Origin: Oscillospiraceae bacterium
GTDB lineage: Bacteria; Bacillota; Clostridia; Oscillospirales; Oscillospiraceae
NCBI GenBank assembly: GCA_017542425.1
Contig: JAFXXH010000013.1
Coordinates: 1 to 52,287, forward strand
Length of the DNA stretch: 52,287 nucleotides
Direction: 5' to 3'
Shown: piece by piece, positions 8,069 to 16,291 of the stretch
How positions within the stretch are numbered: position 1 is the first letter of the stretch
How the letters are laid out: each line of letters opens with the position of its first letter
The notes under the pieces: model-generated
The model's database searches: none
What the model saw: the letters and a program-made list of their open reading frames with translations, nothing else
Told to the model about the DNA's origin: nothing
Program-made: the position numbers and the translations under genes

Positions 8069-9243
8069 AACTCGTACTTGCGCAGCACGTCTACGATCAC
8101 GTCCACGGCCTCGTCGATCAGGGCGGTGGTGTGGGTGGCCATGAGGCTGCAACGCAGCAGGCACTCGTTGGGGGCACAGGCGGGCGGCAGGGTGGCGTTG
8201 ACGTAGACCCCGCGCTCGTAAAGCTCCTTCTGGATCTTCAGGGTCTTCACCGGCTCATAGGTGTAGATCGGGATGATGGGCGTGATGCCGTCCATGATCT
8301 TCACGTCGTTTTCCAGCAGCTTTTTGCGCATATACGCGGCGATGTCGCTGAGCTGGCGCGGCAGCTCCGGGTGGGCGCGGAGATAGCGCAGACTGGCGGT
8401 AGCCACGGCGATGCTGGCGGGGGGGATGCTGGCGGCGAAGATGTAGGGGCGGGAGGAGGTGCGGATGTAGTCCACCACCTTGGCGTCCCCCGCCGCGAAG
8501 CCGCCCAGGGAGGCCAGAGACTTGGAGAAGGTGCCGGTGATCACGTCCACCTTGTCCTCCACGCCGAAGTGATTGGCCGTGCCCCGGCCGCCTTCGCCCA
8601 GGATGCCCAGGCCGTGGGCGTCGTCCACCATGACCCTGGCCCCGTAGCGCTCCGCCAGGGCGCAGATCTCCGGCAGCCTGGCCGGGTCGCCGCCCATGGA
8701 GAAGACGCCGTCGGTGATGACCATGGCGCCGGTCTCGGCGGGGAGGGCCTTCAGGCGGCGCTCCAGATCGCCCATATCGCCGTGGCGGAAGCGGACCATC
8801 TTGCCATAGCTGAGCTTGCAGCCGTCATAGATGCTGGCGTGGTTCTCCCGGTCGCAGACAGCGGTGTCGTGCTGGCCCACCAGGGCGCTGATTGCCCCCA
8901 GATTGGCCTGGAAGCCCGCCGGGAAGGTGGCCACGTCCTCCTTGCCCAGGAAGTCGGCCAGTTCCTCTTCAAAGCGGCAGTGGAGCACCAGGGTCCCGTT
9001 CAGCAGACGGGAGCCGGAACAGCCCGTGCCGTATTCCTCCATGGCCTTGACGCCCGCCTCGATGATCTCCGGGTTCACGGTCAGACCCAGGTAGTTGTTG
9101 CTGCCCAGCATGATGCGCCGCTTCCCCTCCATGATGACCTCCACGTCCTGACGGGACTGGAGCTCGCGGAAATAGGGAAACAGGTCCATGGCGCGGTACT
9201 CGTCCGCCAGGCTGTCGGCATAGCATTTGGCAAAAATATCCAT
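8065..9243 (-). CDS. PLP-dependent alpha-oxoamine synthase (SPT/KBL/BioF family)
   Basis: A 392-residue fold-type I PLP enzyme condensing an amino acid with an acyl thioester. Motifs: GTGCSGSR at residues 72-79, His135 in the ENHASI ring-stacking site, DDAHGLG from Asp207, and the PLP lysine K241 in GTFSKSLASLGG. The family includes serine palmitoyltransferase, 2-amino-3-ketobutyrate CoA ligase and 8-amino-7-oxononanoate synthase. No threonine dehydrogenase or biotin genes are nearby; instead an SDR is fused by an ATGA overlap, and segments such as IFAASIPPASIA and LRCSLMATHT recall bacterial serine palmitoyltransferases. The start at 9243 follows GGAGGA. The assignment within the family is inference. 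Confidence 0.85.
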   Translation of the reverse strand: MDIFAKCYADSLADEYRAMDLFPYFRELQSRQDVEVIMEGKRRIMLGSNNYLGLTVNPEIIEAGVKAMEEYGTGCSGSRLLNGTLVLHCRFEEELADFLGKEDVATFPAGFQANLGAISALVGQHDTAVCDRENHASIYDGCKLSYGKMVRFRHGDMGDLERRLKALPAETGAMVITDGVFSMGGDPARLPEICALAERYGARVMVDDAHGLGILGEGGRGTANHFGVEDKVDVITGTFSKSLASLGGFAAGDAKVVDYIRTSSRPYIFAASIPPASIAVATASLRYLRAHPELPRQLSDIAAYMRKKLLENDVKIMDGITPIIPIYTYEPVKTLKIQKELYERGVYVNATLPPACAPNECLLRCSLMATHTTALIDEAVDVIVDVLRKYEL

Positions 9244-9283
9244 ACGTCTTCCTCCAAGACTGCTAGTGTGCAAAATCTTATTT

Positions 9284-9312
9284 ATTTTACCCGCCGCGCC
9301 CGAAAAAGTCAA
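9284..9312 (-). promoter_or_regulatory. Promoter of the alpha-oxoamine synthase/SDR operon
   Basis: On the minus strand TTGACT (9312-9307), a 17-nt spacer, and TAAAAT (9289-9284). It lies 41 nt before the ATG at 9243. Confidence 0.75.
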
Positions 9313-9405
9313 TGAAAACAGCGGGATTCTGCGAAAATACCGGACGGACTTCTGGAACGTCCCAGTCGTTCCGACGCTTTTCCCCGTCAGGCGGGGCAAA
9401 GTCGC

Positions 9406-9435
9406 AAAAGAGGCAGCACCGGGCGGTGCTGCCTC
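9406..9435 (-). terminator. Terminator after the coiled-coil protein gene
   Basis: An 11-bp perfect stem (9425-9435 with 9410-9420) with a 4-nt loop, followed on the minus strand by TTTT (9409-9406). It lies 42 nt past the stop at 9477. Confidence 0.85.
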
Positions 9436-9476
9436 CAATGTGCGGGGATCAGGCCGGGGCGCTTTGCCAGCCGGTC

Positions 9477-9965
9477 TTACTCCTCCTTGGGCTCCTCGGC
9501 GGGCGCTTCTGCGGGCTCCTCCGCCTTGGGCTCCTCAGTGGGCTGCTCCGGCTCGCCCTCGGCCTCGGCCTCGGTCTGGCCCACGACGAACTCGAACTCC
9601 ACGTCCACGCCGAAGGGCTTCTGGAAGGAGCTCTTCAGCTCGTTCAGCTCGGCCTCCTTCTCGGCGATGCTCTGCTCGCCCAGGCGCACTTCCTCGAAGA
9701 GCTGGATGAAGAAGCCGTCGGGGGCGTCCTTGGCGGTCTCGTAGTAGAGGCGGCCGATCTCCTGATAGGTCTTCTTGAGGGACTCCTTCTCGGAGGCGAC
9801 TTCCATCGCCAGCTTGGCGATCCGGCCGCCGGCTCTGGCGCCGCCCATCGCCTTGTCCGCGAAGTCGCGCATGGTGCCGGTGGCCTGCTCGGCCATGTCC
9901 TTGGCGTTCTCCGTCGCCTGGTTCAGGACGGCCAGGATCTTCTCTCTCAGTTCGTTGATGTCCAT
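9477..9965 (-). CDS. Coiled-coil acidic-tailed protein of unknown function
   Basis: A 162-residue soluble protein. Residues 1-60 are helical and Ala/Gly-rich, 55-115 look like a coiled coil (EKESLKKTYQEIGRLYYETAK...EEVRLGEQSIAEKEAELNELKSSF), and the tail from about 132 is an acidic Glu/Pro/Ala repeat (EEPAEAPAEEPKEE). The middle resembles small uncharacterised Firmicutes proteins with a YYETAKD segment, but I cannot name a function. AAGGAGGT precedes the ATG. It follows lgt by 49 nt, probably ends that operon, and is closed by the hairpin at 9406-9435. There is no signal peptide or membrane helix. Confidence 0.75.
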   Translation of the reverse strand: MDINELREKILAVLNQATENAKDMAEQATGTMRDFADKAMGGARAGGRIAKLAMEVASEKESLKKTYQEIGRLYYETAKDAPDGFFIQLFEEVRLGEQSIAEKEAELNELKSSFQKPFGVDVEFEFVVGQTEAEAEGEPEQPTEEPKAEEPAEAPAEEPKEE

Positions 9966-10014
9966 GGTGTGAACCTCCTTAAAAATATTTTCGGGATAAA
10001 AAGCTTTACCTTGT

Positions 10015-10893
10015 TTATGCCGCCGTCTGCTCCGCTTTCCGCTCCGGCAGCGGCCCGCCGAAGACCGGCCCCTTGCCCCGGCGGAGGCGGGCGGCGTTGA
10101 GCAGATAGAGCGTCAGCCCTCCCGCGAACAGCAGGGCGGACAGCAGTTGGGAGATGCGGATCACGTCCTGCACCAGCCAGAGGGAGTCGGTGCGCAGCCC
10201 CTCGATCCACATCCGGCCAAAGCCGTACCAGATCAGGTAGAGCAGGAAATACTGCCCCAGGTAGCGCTGGCGGGTTTTGCTGTGGAAGTGCAGCAGCAGG
10301 AAGCCGACGAAGTTCCACAGGCTCTCGTAGAGGAAGGTGGGGTGGACATAGATGGTGCTGCCCCGGAACGTCAGGCCCATGCGGCAGAAGACGTCCGTCT
10401 CATAGCCGAAGGCCTCCCGGTTGAAGAAGTTGCCCCAGCGGCCCACGCACTGGCCGATGAGCAGCCCCAGGGCCATGATGTCCAGCAGGCCCCAGACCCG
10501 CTCCCGGCGCATCCGGGAGCGAACCAGCAGCGCCAGCAGCGCGCCGATGACGCCGCCGTAGATGGCCAGGCCGCCGTCCCGGATGTAGAGCATGGTCACC
10601 GGGTTCTGGAGATAGGTGTGGACCCCGTTGGCGTCCATGTAGGTCAGGCAGTAGTAGAGCCGTGCCCCCAGGATGGCCGCCAGGACGCTCCAGATCAGAT
10701 AGTCGTAGATCACGTCCATGGAAAAGCCGAAGCGCTTGCTGGTTTTGGACGTGTAGACGATGGCCAGGGCCATGCCGACGGCGATGATGATGCCGTAGAA
10801 GTAGATGGCAAAGCCGCCGATGGTGATGGATGCGGGCGGGTTCAGCCGGAACCCCTCCCCGAACATGGGAAAGCTGATGATGGCTTCACGCAT
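10015..10893 (-). CDS. lgt: Prolipoprotein diacylglyceryl transferase Lgt
   Basis: A 292-residue polytopic membrane enzyme that transfers diacylglycerol from phosphatidylglycerol to the lipobox cysteine of prolipoproteins. About seven hydrophobic helices are visible. Family signatures include YYGIIIAVG-like YFYGIIIAVGMALA, ARLYYC, the GRWGNFFNREAFG motif around residues 149-161, and HPTFLYESLWN. It has a short charged cytoplasmic tail. The start at 10893 overlaps the end of the upstream M16 peptidase gene by 8 nt. A substrate is visible in this window: the lipoprotein at 6402. Confidence 0.93.
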   Translation of the reverse strand: MREAIISFPMFGEGFRLNPPASITIGGFAIYFYGIIIAVGMALAIVYTSKTSKRFGFSMDVIYDYLIWSVLAAILGARLYYCLTYMDANGVHTYLQNPVTMLYIRDGGLAIYGGVIGALLALLVRSRMRRERVWGLLDIMALGLLIGQCVGRWGNFFNREAFGYETDVFCRMGLTFRGSTIYVHPTFLYESLWNFVGFLLLHFHSKTRQRYLGQYFLLYLIWYGFGRMWIEGLRTDSLWLVQDVIRISQLLSALLFAGGLTLYLLNAARLRRGKGPVFGGPLPERKAEQTAA

Positions 10894-12181
10894 GGCTTTC
10901 CGCCTCCTTCTCCCGCAGCGGGCGAATGACGCTCATGGCGAAGCCCTCCCGCCGCAGCGCCTGGCGCACATAGTCCTGCACGTCCTCCGCCCGCAGCGAT
11001 TCCAGCACGGCGAAGGCGTCCAGGAAGCGGTAGCCGCCGAAGGCCGCTTCCGCCAGATTCTCGCACAGGCCGCCGAAGGCCGCGAGGCCCCGGACGCTCT
11101 TTCCGTAAAAGGCCTTTTTCTTCCGGGCAAAGACCGCCTCGTCCAGCCCTTCCGACGCCACGCGCTCGGCCAGCTCCAGGAAGCGGTCGAAGACCCGCTC
11201 CGGCTCCCGGCTCTCGCCTCCGGCCAGCAGGGTGGCCGTGCCCCGGCCCGTGTCGATCTCGGTGAAAAAGTCCGTGTTCAGCAGCCCCTCCCCGTAGAGC
11301 CGGGTGAAGAAGGGGGTGGACTGGCGGTAAAGGCAGCTCAGGGTCAGGTCCCCCAGCAGCCGACGGCGCAGCCGCTCCGGTCCGGTGCCGGGGTCCGGCA
11401 GCCGGACCCCCAGCAGAAACTGGGGGGCGGAGACCTCCATGGCCCTGGTGAAGCGGCGGCGCTGGGGCTCCGGCGCTTCCGCCTCCCCATAGTCCCGCAC
11501 CGGGGCGGGGTCGGGAGACGGGCGCAGGATCTCCGAGGCGGTGAACATCACCTGCTCCGGCTCCACGTCCCCCACCACGGTCAGAGCCAGGTTGGAGGGG
11601 TGGTAGAAGACCTTGTGGCACAGTTCCAGCACCTTGGGCGTGATGGCCTGGATGCTCTCCGCCGTGCCCACCACCGGGTCCCGCAGGGGATGGTGGGCGT
11701 AGAGGGAGCGCAGCAGCTCCGTATAGCTGACGAAGTCCGGGTCGTCCTCCGTCATGGCGATCTCCTGCCCGATGATGCCCCGCTCCTTCTCCACACTCTC
11801 CTCCGGGAAGTAGGGGGTGGAGACGAAGCGCAGCAGGGTCCGCAGGTTCGTTTCAAACTCCTCGGTCGTATCGAAATAATAGGCGGTCATCCAGGCGGAG
11901 GTGAAGGCGTTGGGCTGGGCCCCGGAAGCGGCCATGGTGAACATGGCGTCCCCCTCCGGCATGGCGAACATCTTGTGTTCCAGGTAGTGGGCCACGCCCA
12001 TGGGCGTGTCGCGGCGTTTCCCCTTCAGGAGGAAGCGCCGGTCCGCGCCCCCGTAGTTGACCGCCAGCATGGCGTGGCTGCGGGCGTAGCAGGGCTTGGT
12101 GACCACCTGGAGCCGCAGGCCGCTGCGCAGGGTGTCACAGTAGAGTGTCTCCCCTATGGCGGGGTAGTCATAGCGCTGCAT
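10886..12181 (-). CDS. M16 family zinc metallopeptidase (YmfH-like, catalytic)
   Basis: A 431-residue M16 (pitrilysin/insulinase) peptidase. It keeps the inverted zinc motif H65-x2-E68-H69 in AHYLEHKMF and the downstream ERGIIGQEIAM glutamate helix that gives the third ligand. The second, inactive half-domain fills the rest. In Bacillus the YmfF/YmfH pair has this catalytic/non-catalytic arrangement, and related pairs process peptides. Here the partner gene lies directly upstream and overlaps by 14 nt, so a heterodimer is likely. Its peptide substrate is not apparent from the neighbours. Confidence 0.88.
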   Translation of the reverse strand: MQRYDYPAIGETLYCDTLRSGLRLQVVTKPCYARSHAMLAVNYGGADRRFLLKGKRRDTPMGVAHYLEHKMFAMPEGDAMFTMAASGAQPNAFTSAWMTAYYFDTTEEFETNLRTLLRFVSTPYFPEESVEKERGIIGQEIAMTEDDPDFVSYTELLRSLYAHHPLRDPVVGTAESIQAITPKVLELCHKVFYHPSNLALTVVGDVEPEQVMFTASEILRPSPDPAPVRDYGEAEAPEPQRRRFTRAMEVSAPQFLLGVRLPDPGTGPERLRRRLLGDLTLSCLYRQSTPFFTRLYGEGLLNTDFFTEIDTGRGTATLLAGGESREPERVFDRFLELAERVASEGLDEAVFARKKKAFYGKSVRGLAAFGGLCENLAEAAFGGYRFLDAFAVLESLRAEDVQDYVRQALRREGFAMSVIRPLREKEAESHA

Positions 12182-13487
12182 CGTCCGTCGCCTCCCCTTC
12201 TTCTTCCGCTTCCTCGTCGGCCTCCAGATAGTAGACCGCGTCCAGTTCCACGCTTTGGGCGATGGCCTGCACGTCCTCCCGCGTGACCTCGTCGCTGAGG
12301 GCCGCGTCCTCCTCCGGGCCGTAGGCCAGGCCGCAGAGGGTTTGGAACAGGTAATAGTTCTCCAGCGCCGCCGGGGAGTCCATCACGCCCCGCAGGGCGC
12401 TGACCACCGTGTTTTTGGCGCTGCGCAGTTCCTCGTCTGTGATCTCGCCCCGCGCCAGGGAATCCAGCTGGGCCAGGATCTCCGCTTTCGCCGCCTGGAA
12501 GTCGGCGAAGTCCACGCCGGAGGACACCAGCATGACGCCCTTCATCCGGTCGCAGACGGAGTCGATATAGTAGCAGAGGGAGCGCTCCTCCCGCACGCTG
12601 CGAAACAGCCGGGAGTTCACGGAGCCGCCGTAGAGGGTGTTGAACACCAGAATGGCGGGCAGGTCCGGGTCCTCCATGCACTGCCCCAGGCGGAAGCCCA
12701 GGCAGAGCTTGCCCTGACCCACATCCAGGCGCTCATGAAACTCTCTGGGCCGGTCTTCCAGCGCGTTCATGCGCACGTCGGTGCCCAGGTCCTCGTTGAG
12801 GCGGCCCCGGGGCAGGGTGATCAGCGCGTCGTGCAGGGCCTGGGCCACTTTTTCGGTCCGGGCGGAGCCGCAGTAGAAGAGCTCGATGGGGCAGCTTTGC
12901 AGCAGGTCCCGGTAGTGGCGGGTCAGGTCCACATAGCCCACGGCCTCCGCCCCGGCCTCGTCCCCCATGTCGTCACAGCCGTAGGGCTCATAGGCGCACA
13001 TCAGCTCCACCGCCCGGGCGGGGGCATAGGAGCGCTTGTCGTTGAGCTTGGCGCGGATGTCGTCGATGAGCTTTTCCTTTTCGCTGTCCACATAGTCCCG
13101 CAGCAACAGGCCGCCGCGGGTGGCGGGCGAGAGCAGCAGTTCCCCCAGCAGAGCGCAGACCCGCTCCAGCAGGGGGCTTTTGTCCGGCACATAGGAGCCG
13201 GACAGGAAGCCCGCGTAAAAGCCCAGGGCCAGCATCTCGCCTTTCTTGCGGACGATGGGGAGGATCTGCGCGCCGTAGAGTTCCTCCATGGCCGCGTTCA
13301 GGCTGTCCATATCCGGGTGGAACATGGTGCCTCTGGCCAGCACCCGGGGCAGCAGCGCGTTTTTGGAGATGGTCTCCCGCTCCAAAGGCGCCAGCAGATT
13401 CAGGCTGAGACAGTCGGATTTGAACTTGTTGCTCTCGATGGTGCTGAGAAACACGCCGGGGAAAAGCTCCCGCCGCCGCAGACGCAT
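12168..13487 (-). CDS. M16 family peptidase homologue without zinc motif (YmfF-like)
   Basis: A 439-residue protein of the M16 fold with the typical GTMFHPDMDSLNAAMEELYGA segment and C-terminal YYIDSVCDRMKGVMLVSSGVDF region, but no HxxEH, so it is likely the non-catalytic partner of the downstream peptidase. An acidic Glu-rich tail ends the protein. The start at 13487 lies 7 nt after GGGAGGT. It is the first gene of a minus-strand operon running M16 partner, M16 peptidase, lgt, coiled-coil protein, with a promoter at 13519-13547. Confidence 0.85.
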   Translation of the reverse strand: MRLRRRELFPGVFLSTIESNKFKSDCLSLNLLAPLERETISKNALLPRVLARGTMFHPDMDSLNAAMEELYGAQILPIVRKKGEMLALGFYAGFLSGSYVPDKSPLLERVCALLGELLLSPATRGGLLLRDYVDSEKEKLIDDIRAKLNDKRSYAPARAVELMCAYEPYGCDDMGDEAGAEAVGYVDLTRHYRDLLQSCPIELFYCGSARTEKVAQALHDALITLPRGRLNEDLGTDVRMNALEDRPREFHERLDVGQGKLCLGFRLGQCMEDPDLPAILVFNTLYGGSVNSRLFRSVREERSLCYYIDSVCDRMKGVMLVSSGVDFADFQAAKAEILAQLDSLARGEITDEELRSAKNTVVSALRGVMDSPAALENYYLFQTLCGLAYGPEEDAALSDEVTREDVQAIAQSVELDAVYYLEADEEAEEEGEATDDAAL

Positions 13488-13518
13488 GGCGCATACCTCC
13501 CGTCAATTCGTTAAAAGG

Positions 13519-13547
13519 ATTATACCATAGTTTTCCCGAAATGTGTA
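13519..13547 (-). promoter_or_regulatory. Promoter of the M16-lgt operon
   Basis: On the minus strand TACACA (13547-13542), a 17-nt spacer and a perfect TATAAT (13524-13519), 32 nt before the ATG at 13487. Confidence 0.7.
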
Positions 13548-13652
13548 TAGAAATATTACCGCCGCGCCCAATTCTTTCCGCGGACGGCATTTTCTGTCGC
13601 TTTGCCGGGTTTCTCCGGCGTTTTTTGTGGATTTCTCCGGCGTCGCGGCGCG

Positions 13653-13686
13653 AAAAGCCCCCTGTCCGACGGCTGCGGACAGGGGG
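13653..13686 (-). terminator. Terminator after ricT
   Basis: An 11-bp stem (13676-13686 with 13658-13668) followed on the minus strand by C and TTTT (13656-13653). It ends the holB-ricT unit. Confidence 0.8.
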
Positions 13687-13706
13687 ACGAAAACGCTTGC
13701 GGGGGG

Positions 13707-15008
13707 TCAGCCCTCCGCCGGGGGCTTGGGTCTGCCGCCCCGGTTGCGGGGGCGGTGGCGCAGGTTGGGCTTTTTGCTTTGCCCCTCCCCTGCCCCGCCG
13801 GGATTCCTGGGCTGGGGTTTCGGCTCGGCGCGCTTCTCCGGGGCGGGGTTCTGGGGCTTGCGCTGGGCCTCCGGGTTCTGGGGCTTGCCGCCGCGCCCGT
13901 TGCGGTTCCGGTTGCGGTTGCGCCTGGCCCCCTCCTCGGCCTTGAACTGGAGGCCGGGCTGGGGCTCCTGTCTGGCGGGCTGCTGGAGCGGCTGCTCCGG
14001 CTTTTTTCCGGGCTTGGGGCCGCGCTTGCGCCCCCGGTTCTTGCCGCGCTTTTCCGCGTCGCCCGATTTCTCCGGCTCCATGGTGTCCTCCGCGAAGACC
14101 GGGGGGGCGATCCAGTAGTCCCGGGCCGGCTCCTCCGGCTCCGGCTTGGGCCGGGGCTTCAATTCCAGAATATGGGGCAGCGGCTCGCCGGGCTTGGGAC
14201 GCCCGCCGGGGATCACCGCCACCTCGTCCGCCGGAAAGCTGGGCTGGGCGTCGCCGCCGTCCAAGCGGACCTTCACATTCTGGCGCAGCAGGTTCACCTG
14301 GGTCACGTTGCCGTAGCCCTCCGCTGTCTCCACAAAGGCCCCCAGCTTGGGCACGGTCTTCACCAGGCTCTCATAGGCCTCCTGCTCATAGCGGAGGCAG
14401 CACATCAGTCTGCCGCAGCAGCCGGAGATCTTGGTGGGGTTCAGGGACAGGGACTGCACCTTGGCCATTTTCGTGCTGACGGGCTGGAACTCGTTCAGGA
14501 ACTCGCTGCAGCAGAAGGGCCGCCCGCACATACCGATGCCGCCCAGCATCTTCGCCTCGTCCCGGACGCCGATCTGCCGCAGCTCGATGCGGGTACGGAA
14601 CACGCTGGCCAGGTCGCGGACCAGCTCCCGGAAGTCCACGCGCCCGTCGCTGGTGAAGAAAAAGAGGATCTTGCTCCCGTCGAAGGCGCACTCCACGTCC
14701 ACCAGCTTCATCTCCAGCCCGTGGGCGGCGATCTTTTTCTCACAGATGCCGAAGGCCTCTTTCTCCCGCGTCTTGCACAGTTGGGCGATGCGCCGATCGT
14801 CCGCCGTGGCCAGGCGCACCACGCGCCGCAGCGGAGGGACGATGCGCTCGTCCGTCACCACATGGTTGCCCTGGACACAGTCGCAGAACTCCAGGCCCTT
14901 GCTGGTCTCCACCACCACCTGGTCGCCCGCGACGACCTCCAGGGGGCCGGGGTCGAAGTAATAGGTCTTGCCCCTGCCCTTGAATTTGACACTGACTACT
15001 GTTACCAA
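13707..15008 (-). CDS. ricT: PSP1/RicT (YaaT) family protein with long basic tail
   Basis: A 433-residue protein. Residues 1-280 are the PSP1/RicT core, with cysteines C161, C166, C167, C197, C198, C203 and C204 (MCGRPFCC and GCCGRLMCC), the set linked to iron-sulfur binding in the Bacillus Y-complex (RicA/RicF/RicT) that acts with RNase Y in mRNA maturation. From about residue 285 a 150-residue disordered Pro/Lys/Arg/Asn/Gly tail follows, with RNRNRNRNGRGG, which is absent from the Bacillus protein as I know it and suggests RNA binding. It starts with TTG at 15008, 6 nt after AAGGAG; no ATG or GTG alternative exists nearby. The holB-ricT pairing is common in Firmicutes. Confidence 0.88.
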   Translation of the reverse strand: MVTVVSVKFKGRGKTYYFDPGPLEVVAGDQVVVETSKGLEFCDCVQGNHVVTDERIVPPLRRVVRLATADDRRIAQLCKTREKEAFGICEKKIAAHGLEMKLVDVECAFDGSKILFFFTSDGRVDFRELVRDLASVFRTRIELRQIGVRDEAKMLGGIGMCGRPFCCSEFLNEFQPVSTKMAKVQSLSLNPTKISGCCGRLMCCLRYEQEAYESLVKTVPKLGAFVETAEGYGNVTQVNLLRQNVKVRLDGGDAQPSFPADEVAVIPGGRPKPGEPLPHILELKPRPKPEPEEPARDYWIAPPVFAEDTMEPEKSGDAEKRGKNRGRKRGPKPGKKPEQPLQQPARQEPQPGLQFKAEEGARRNRNRNRNGRGGKPQNPEAQRKPQNPAPEKRAEPKPQPRNPGGAGEGQSKKPNLRHRPRNRGGRPKPPAEG

Positions 15009-15020
15009 AGTCTTCTCCTT

Positions 15021-15800
15021 CTATTCCGACGCGCCCTCCGCGCTCAGCATCCCCCAGACGTGGCGGACGCTGACGTTGAAGCGCAAATATTCCTCGGCCC
15101 GCTCCATCAGGCCATAAAGCCGCAGCAGCCGCCCCCGATCCATCTGCCGGGCCGGGAGCCGCCCACAGAGCATATCCGTCAGCAGCCCCCGGGCCGCAGC
15201 GGTGAAGTCCAGCAGCTCCGCGCCGCTCAGGTCCCCCTTGGCGTTGGCGATGCCCAAAAGCGTCAGCCGGGACCGGGCCGCAGCGGCGTCCAGAAAGCGC
15301 TCGGCCAGCTCCCGCGCCTCCGGCGGCGGGGCGGTCTCCTCCCCCCGCACATGCTCCAGCACGCAGCGGGAGCGCACTGTCTCCAGAAGCAGATCGGCGC
15401 TCTCCGCCTCCAGGATCAGGCAGACGAAGCTGGGGGGTTCCTCCAGGAGTTTCAGCAGCGCGTTCTGGGCCGCGGCGTTCATCATCCCCGCATCCTGGAT
15501 GAGGTAGACCTTCCGCTCCGCCTCGCCGGGCAGGATGCTGGCGCCGGCCGCCAGTTCGCGGATCTGATCGACGTAGATCTCCCGCTTCAGTTTGCCTTTG
15601 CCGTCGGACAGGCGGCACAGGATCGTCAGGTCCGGGTGGACCCCCCGCTGCACCTTCCGGCAGTCCCGGCAGACGCCGCAGGGCCGCGCACCCGGCGCGC
15701 TGCAGAGCATGGCCTGCGCCAGCTCCAGCGCCCGGCGATGGGCCGCCTCCTGGGGTCCCGCCAGGATATAGGCATGGGAAAGCTGTCCCCGTTCCGCCAT
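15021..15800 (-). CDS. holB: DNA polymerase III delta' subunit
   Basis: A 259-residue clamp-loader subunit. It opens with HAYILAGPQEAAHRRALELAQAMLC, where the P-loop is degenerate, followed by the zinc-binding cysteine set (CGVCRDCRKV plus an upstream Cys) and the conserved NALLKLLEEPP motif with an SRC arginine-finger-like segment. Delta' helps open the beta clamp but need not hydrolyse ATP. It is shorter than typical (about 300-330 residues), with a reduced C-terminal domain. It lies 12 nt upstream of ricT in one operon. Confidence 0.85.
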   Translation of the reverse strand: MAERGQLSHAYILAGPQEAAHRRALELAQAMLCSAPGARPCGVCRDCRKVQRGVHPDLTILCRLSDGKGKLKREIYVDQIRELAAGASILPGEAERKVYLIQDAGMMNAAAQNALLKLLEEPPSFVCLILEAESADLLLETVRSRCVLEHVRGEETAPPPEARELAERFLDAAAARSRLTLLGIANAKGDLSGAELLDFTAAARGLLTDMLCGRLPARQMDRGRLLRLYGLMERAEEYLRFNVSVRHVWGMLSAEGASE

Positions 15801-15835
15801 GGCCCGCCACCCTTTCGCGTGAAATCTATCAGTTT

Positions 15836-15864
15836 ATTTTACATGGGACGGGTTCGTTCGTCAA
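15836..15864 (-). promoter_or_regulatory. Promoter of holB-ricT
   Basis: On the minus strand TTGACG (15864-15859), a 17-nt spacer and TAAAAT (15841-15836), 36 nt before the holB ATG. Confidence 0.75.
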
Positions 15865-15891
15865 GCGGGAAATCCGGGGCAAAAATTTCTC

Positions 15892-15920
15892 TTGCTATTT
15901 CTCCCGAGATGTGGTAAAGT
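15892..15920 (+). promoter_or_regulatory. Promoter of tRNA-Gly
   Basis: TTGCTA (15892-15897), a 17-nt spacer and TAAAGT (15915-15920), 17 nt before the mature tRNA 5' end. Confidence 0.65.
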
Positions 15921-15937
15921 ACAAACTACAGTCCCGT

Positions 15938-16011
15938 GCAGGGTTGGTATATCGGTATTACTCCAGCTTCCCAAGCTGGCTAGGCGGGTTCGACTCCCGT
16001 ACCCTGCTCCA
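15938..16011 (+). tRNA. tRNA-Gly (anticodon CCC)
   Basis: A 74-nt cloverleaf with encoded CCA. The acceptor stem GCAGGGT (15938-15944) pairs with ACCCTGC (16001-16007). The anticodon stem CCAGC/GCTGG encloses loop TTCCCAA, giving anticodon CCC. The T arm is CGGGTTCGACTCCCG. It is flanked by its own promoter and a strong terminator, so it is a monocistronic tRNA gene. Confidence 0.95.
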
Positions 16012-16013
16012 GG

Positions 16014-16055
16014 AAAAACTCCTCTTTTGTCCTTTTGGACAAAAGAGGAGTTTTT
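16014..16055 (+). terminator. Terminator of tRNA-Gly
   Basis: A 19-bp stem (16014-16032 with 16037-16055) around a TTTT loop, ending in TTTTT. It starts three bases after the tRNA CCA end. Confidence 0.95.
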
Positions 16056-16058
16056 CAA

Positions 16059-16217
16059 TGAAGTCGCCCTCTGCGAGGGCTTATGAAGGAATGAAGACGC
16101 TTCGCTTATGAAGGAATGAGAACGGGAGATATGAGAGAGGGCGACTTCACTTCGTCAGGTAGCGAAGCTGCCGTCTTCATTCCTTTATTCCTTCATTCCT
16201 TCATTCCTTCATTCGTT
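16059..16217. repeat. Interleaved inverted repeats and tandem CATTCCTT tract
   Basis: Two inverted-repeat pairs interleave. Arm A (16059-16070) matches A' (16138-16149) over 12 bp. Arm B (16086-16106) matches B' (16161-16185) over about 21 bp with a small bulge. The order A-B-A'-B' means both cannot form simple nested hairpins. A 14-nt direct repeat (TTATGAAGGAATGA) sits at 16081-16094 and 16106-16119, and several CATTCCTT copies follow at about 16178-16214. No credible gene is present between the tRNA terminator and 16347. Confidence 0.75.
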
Positions 16218-16291
16218 TCTTCCTTCCTTTTGCTGCACCTCAAACAACGCAACGAAAACGAACACGGATCGCCGGAAAATGTTCGCCCTGC

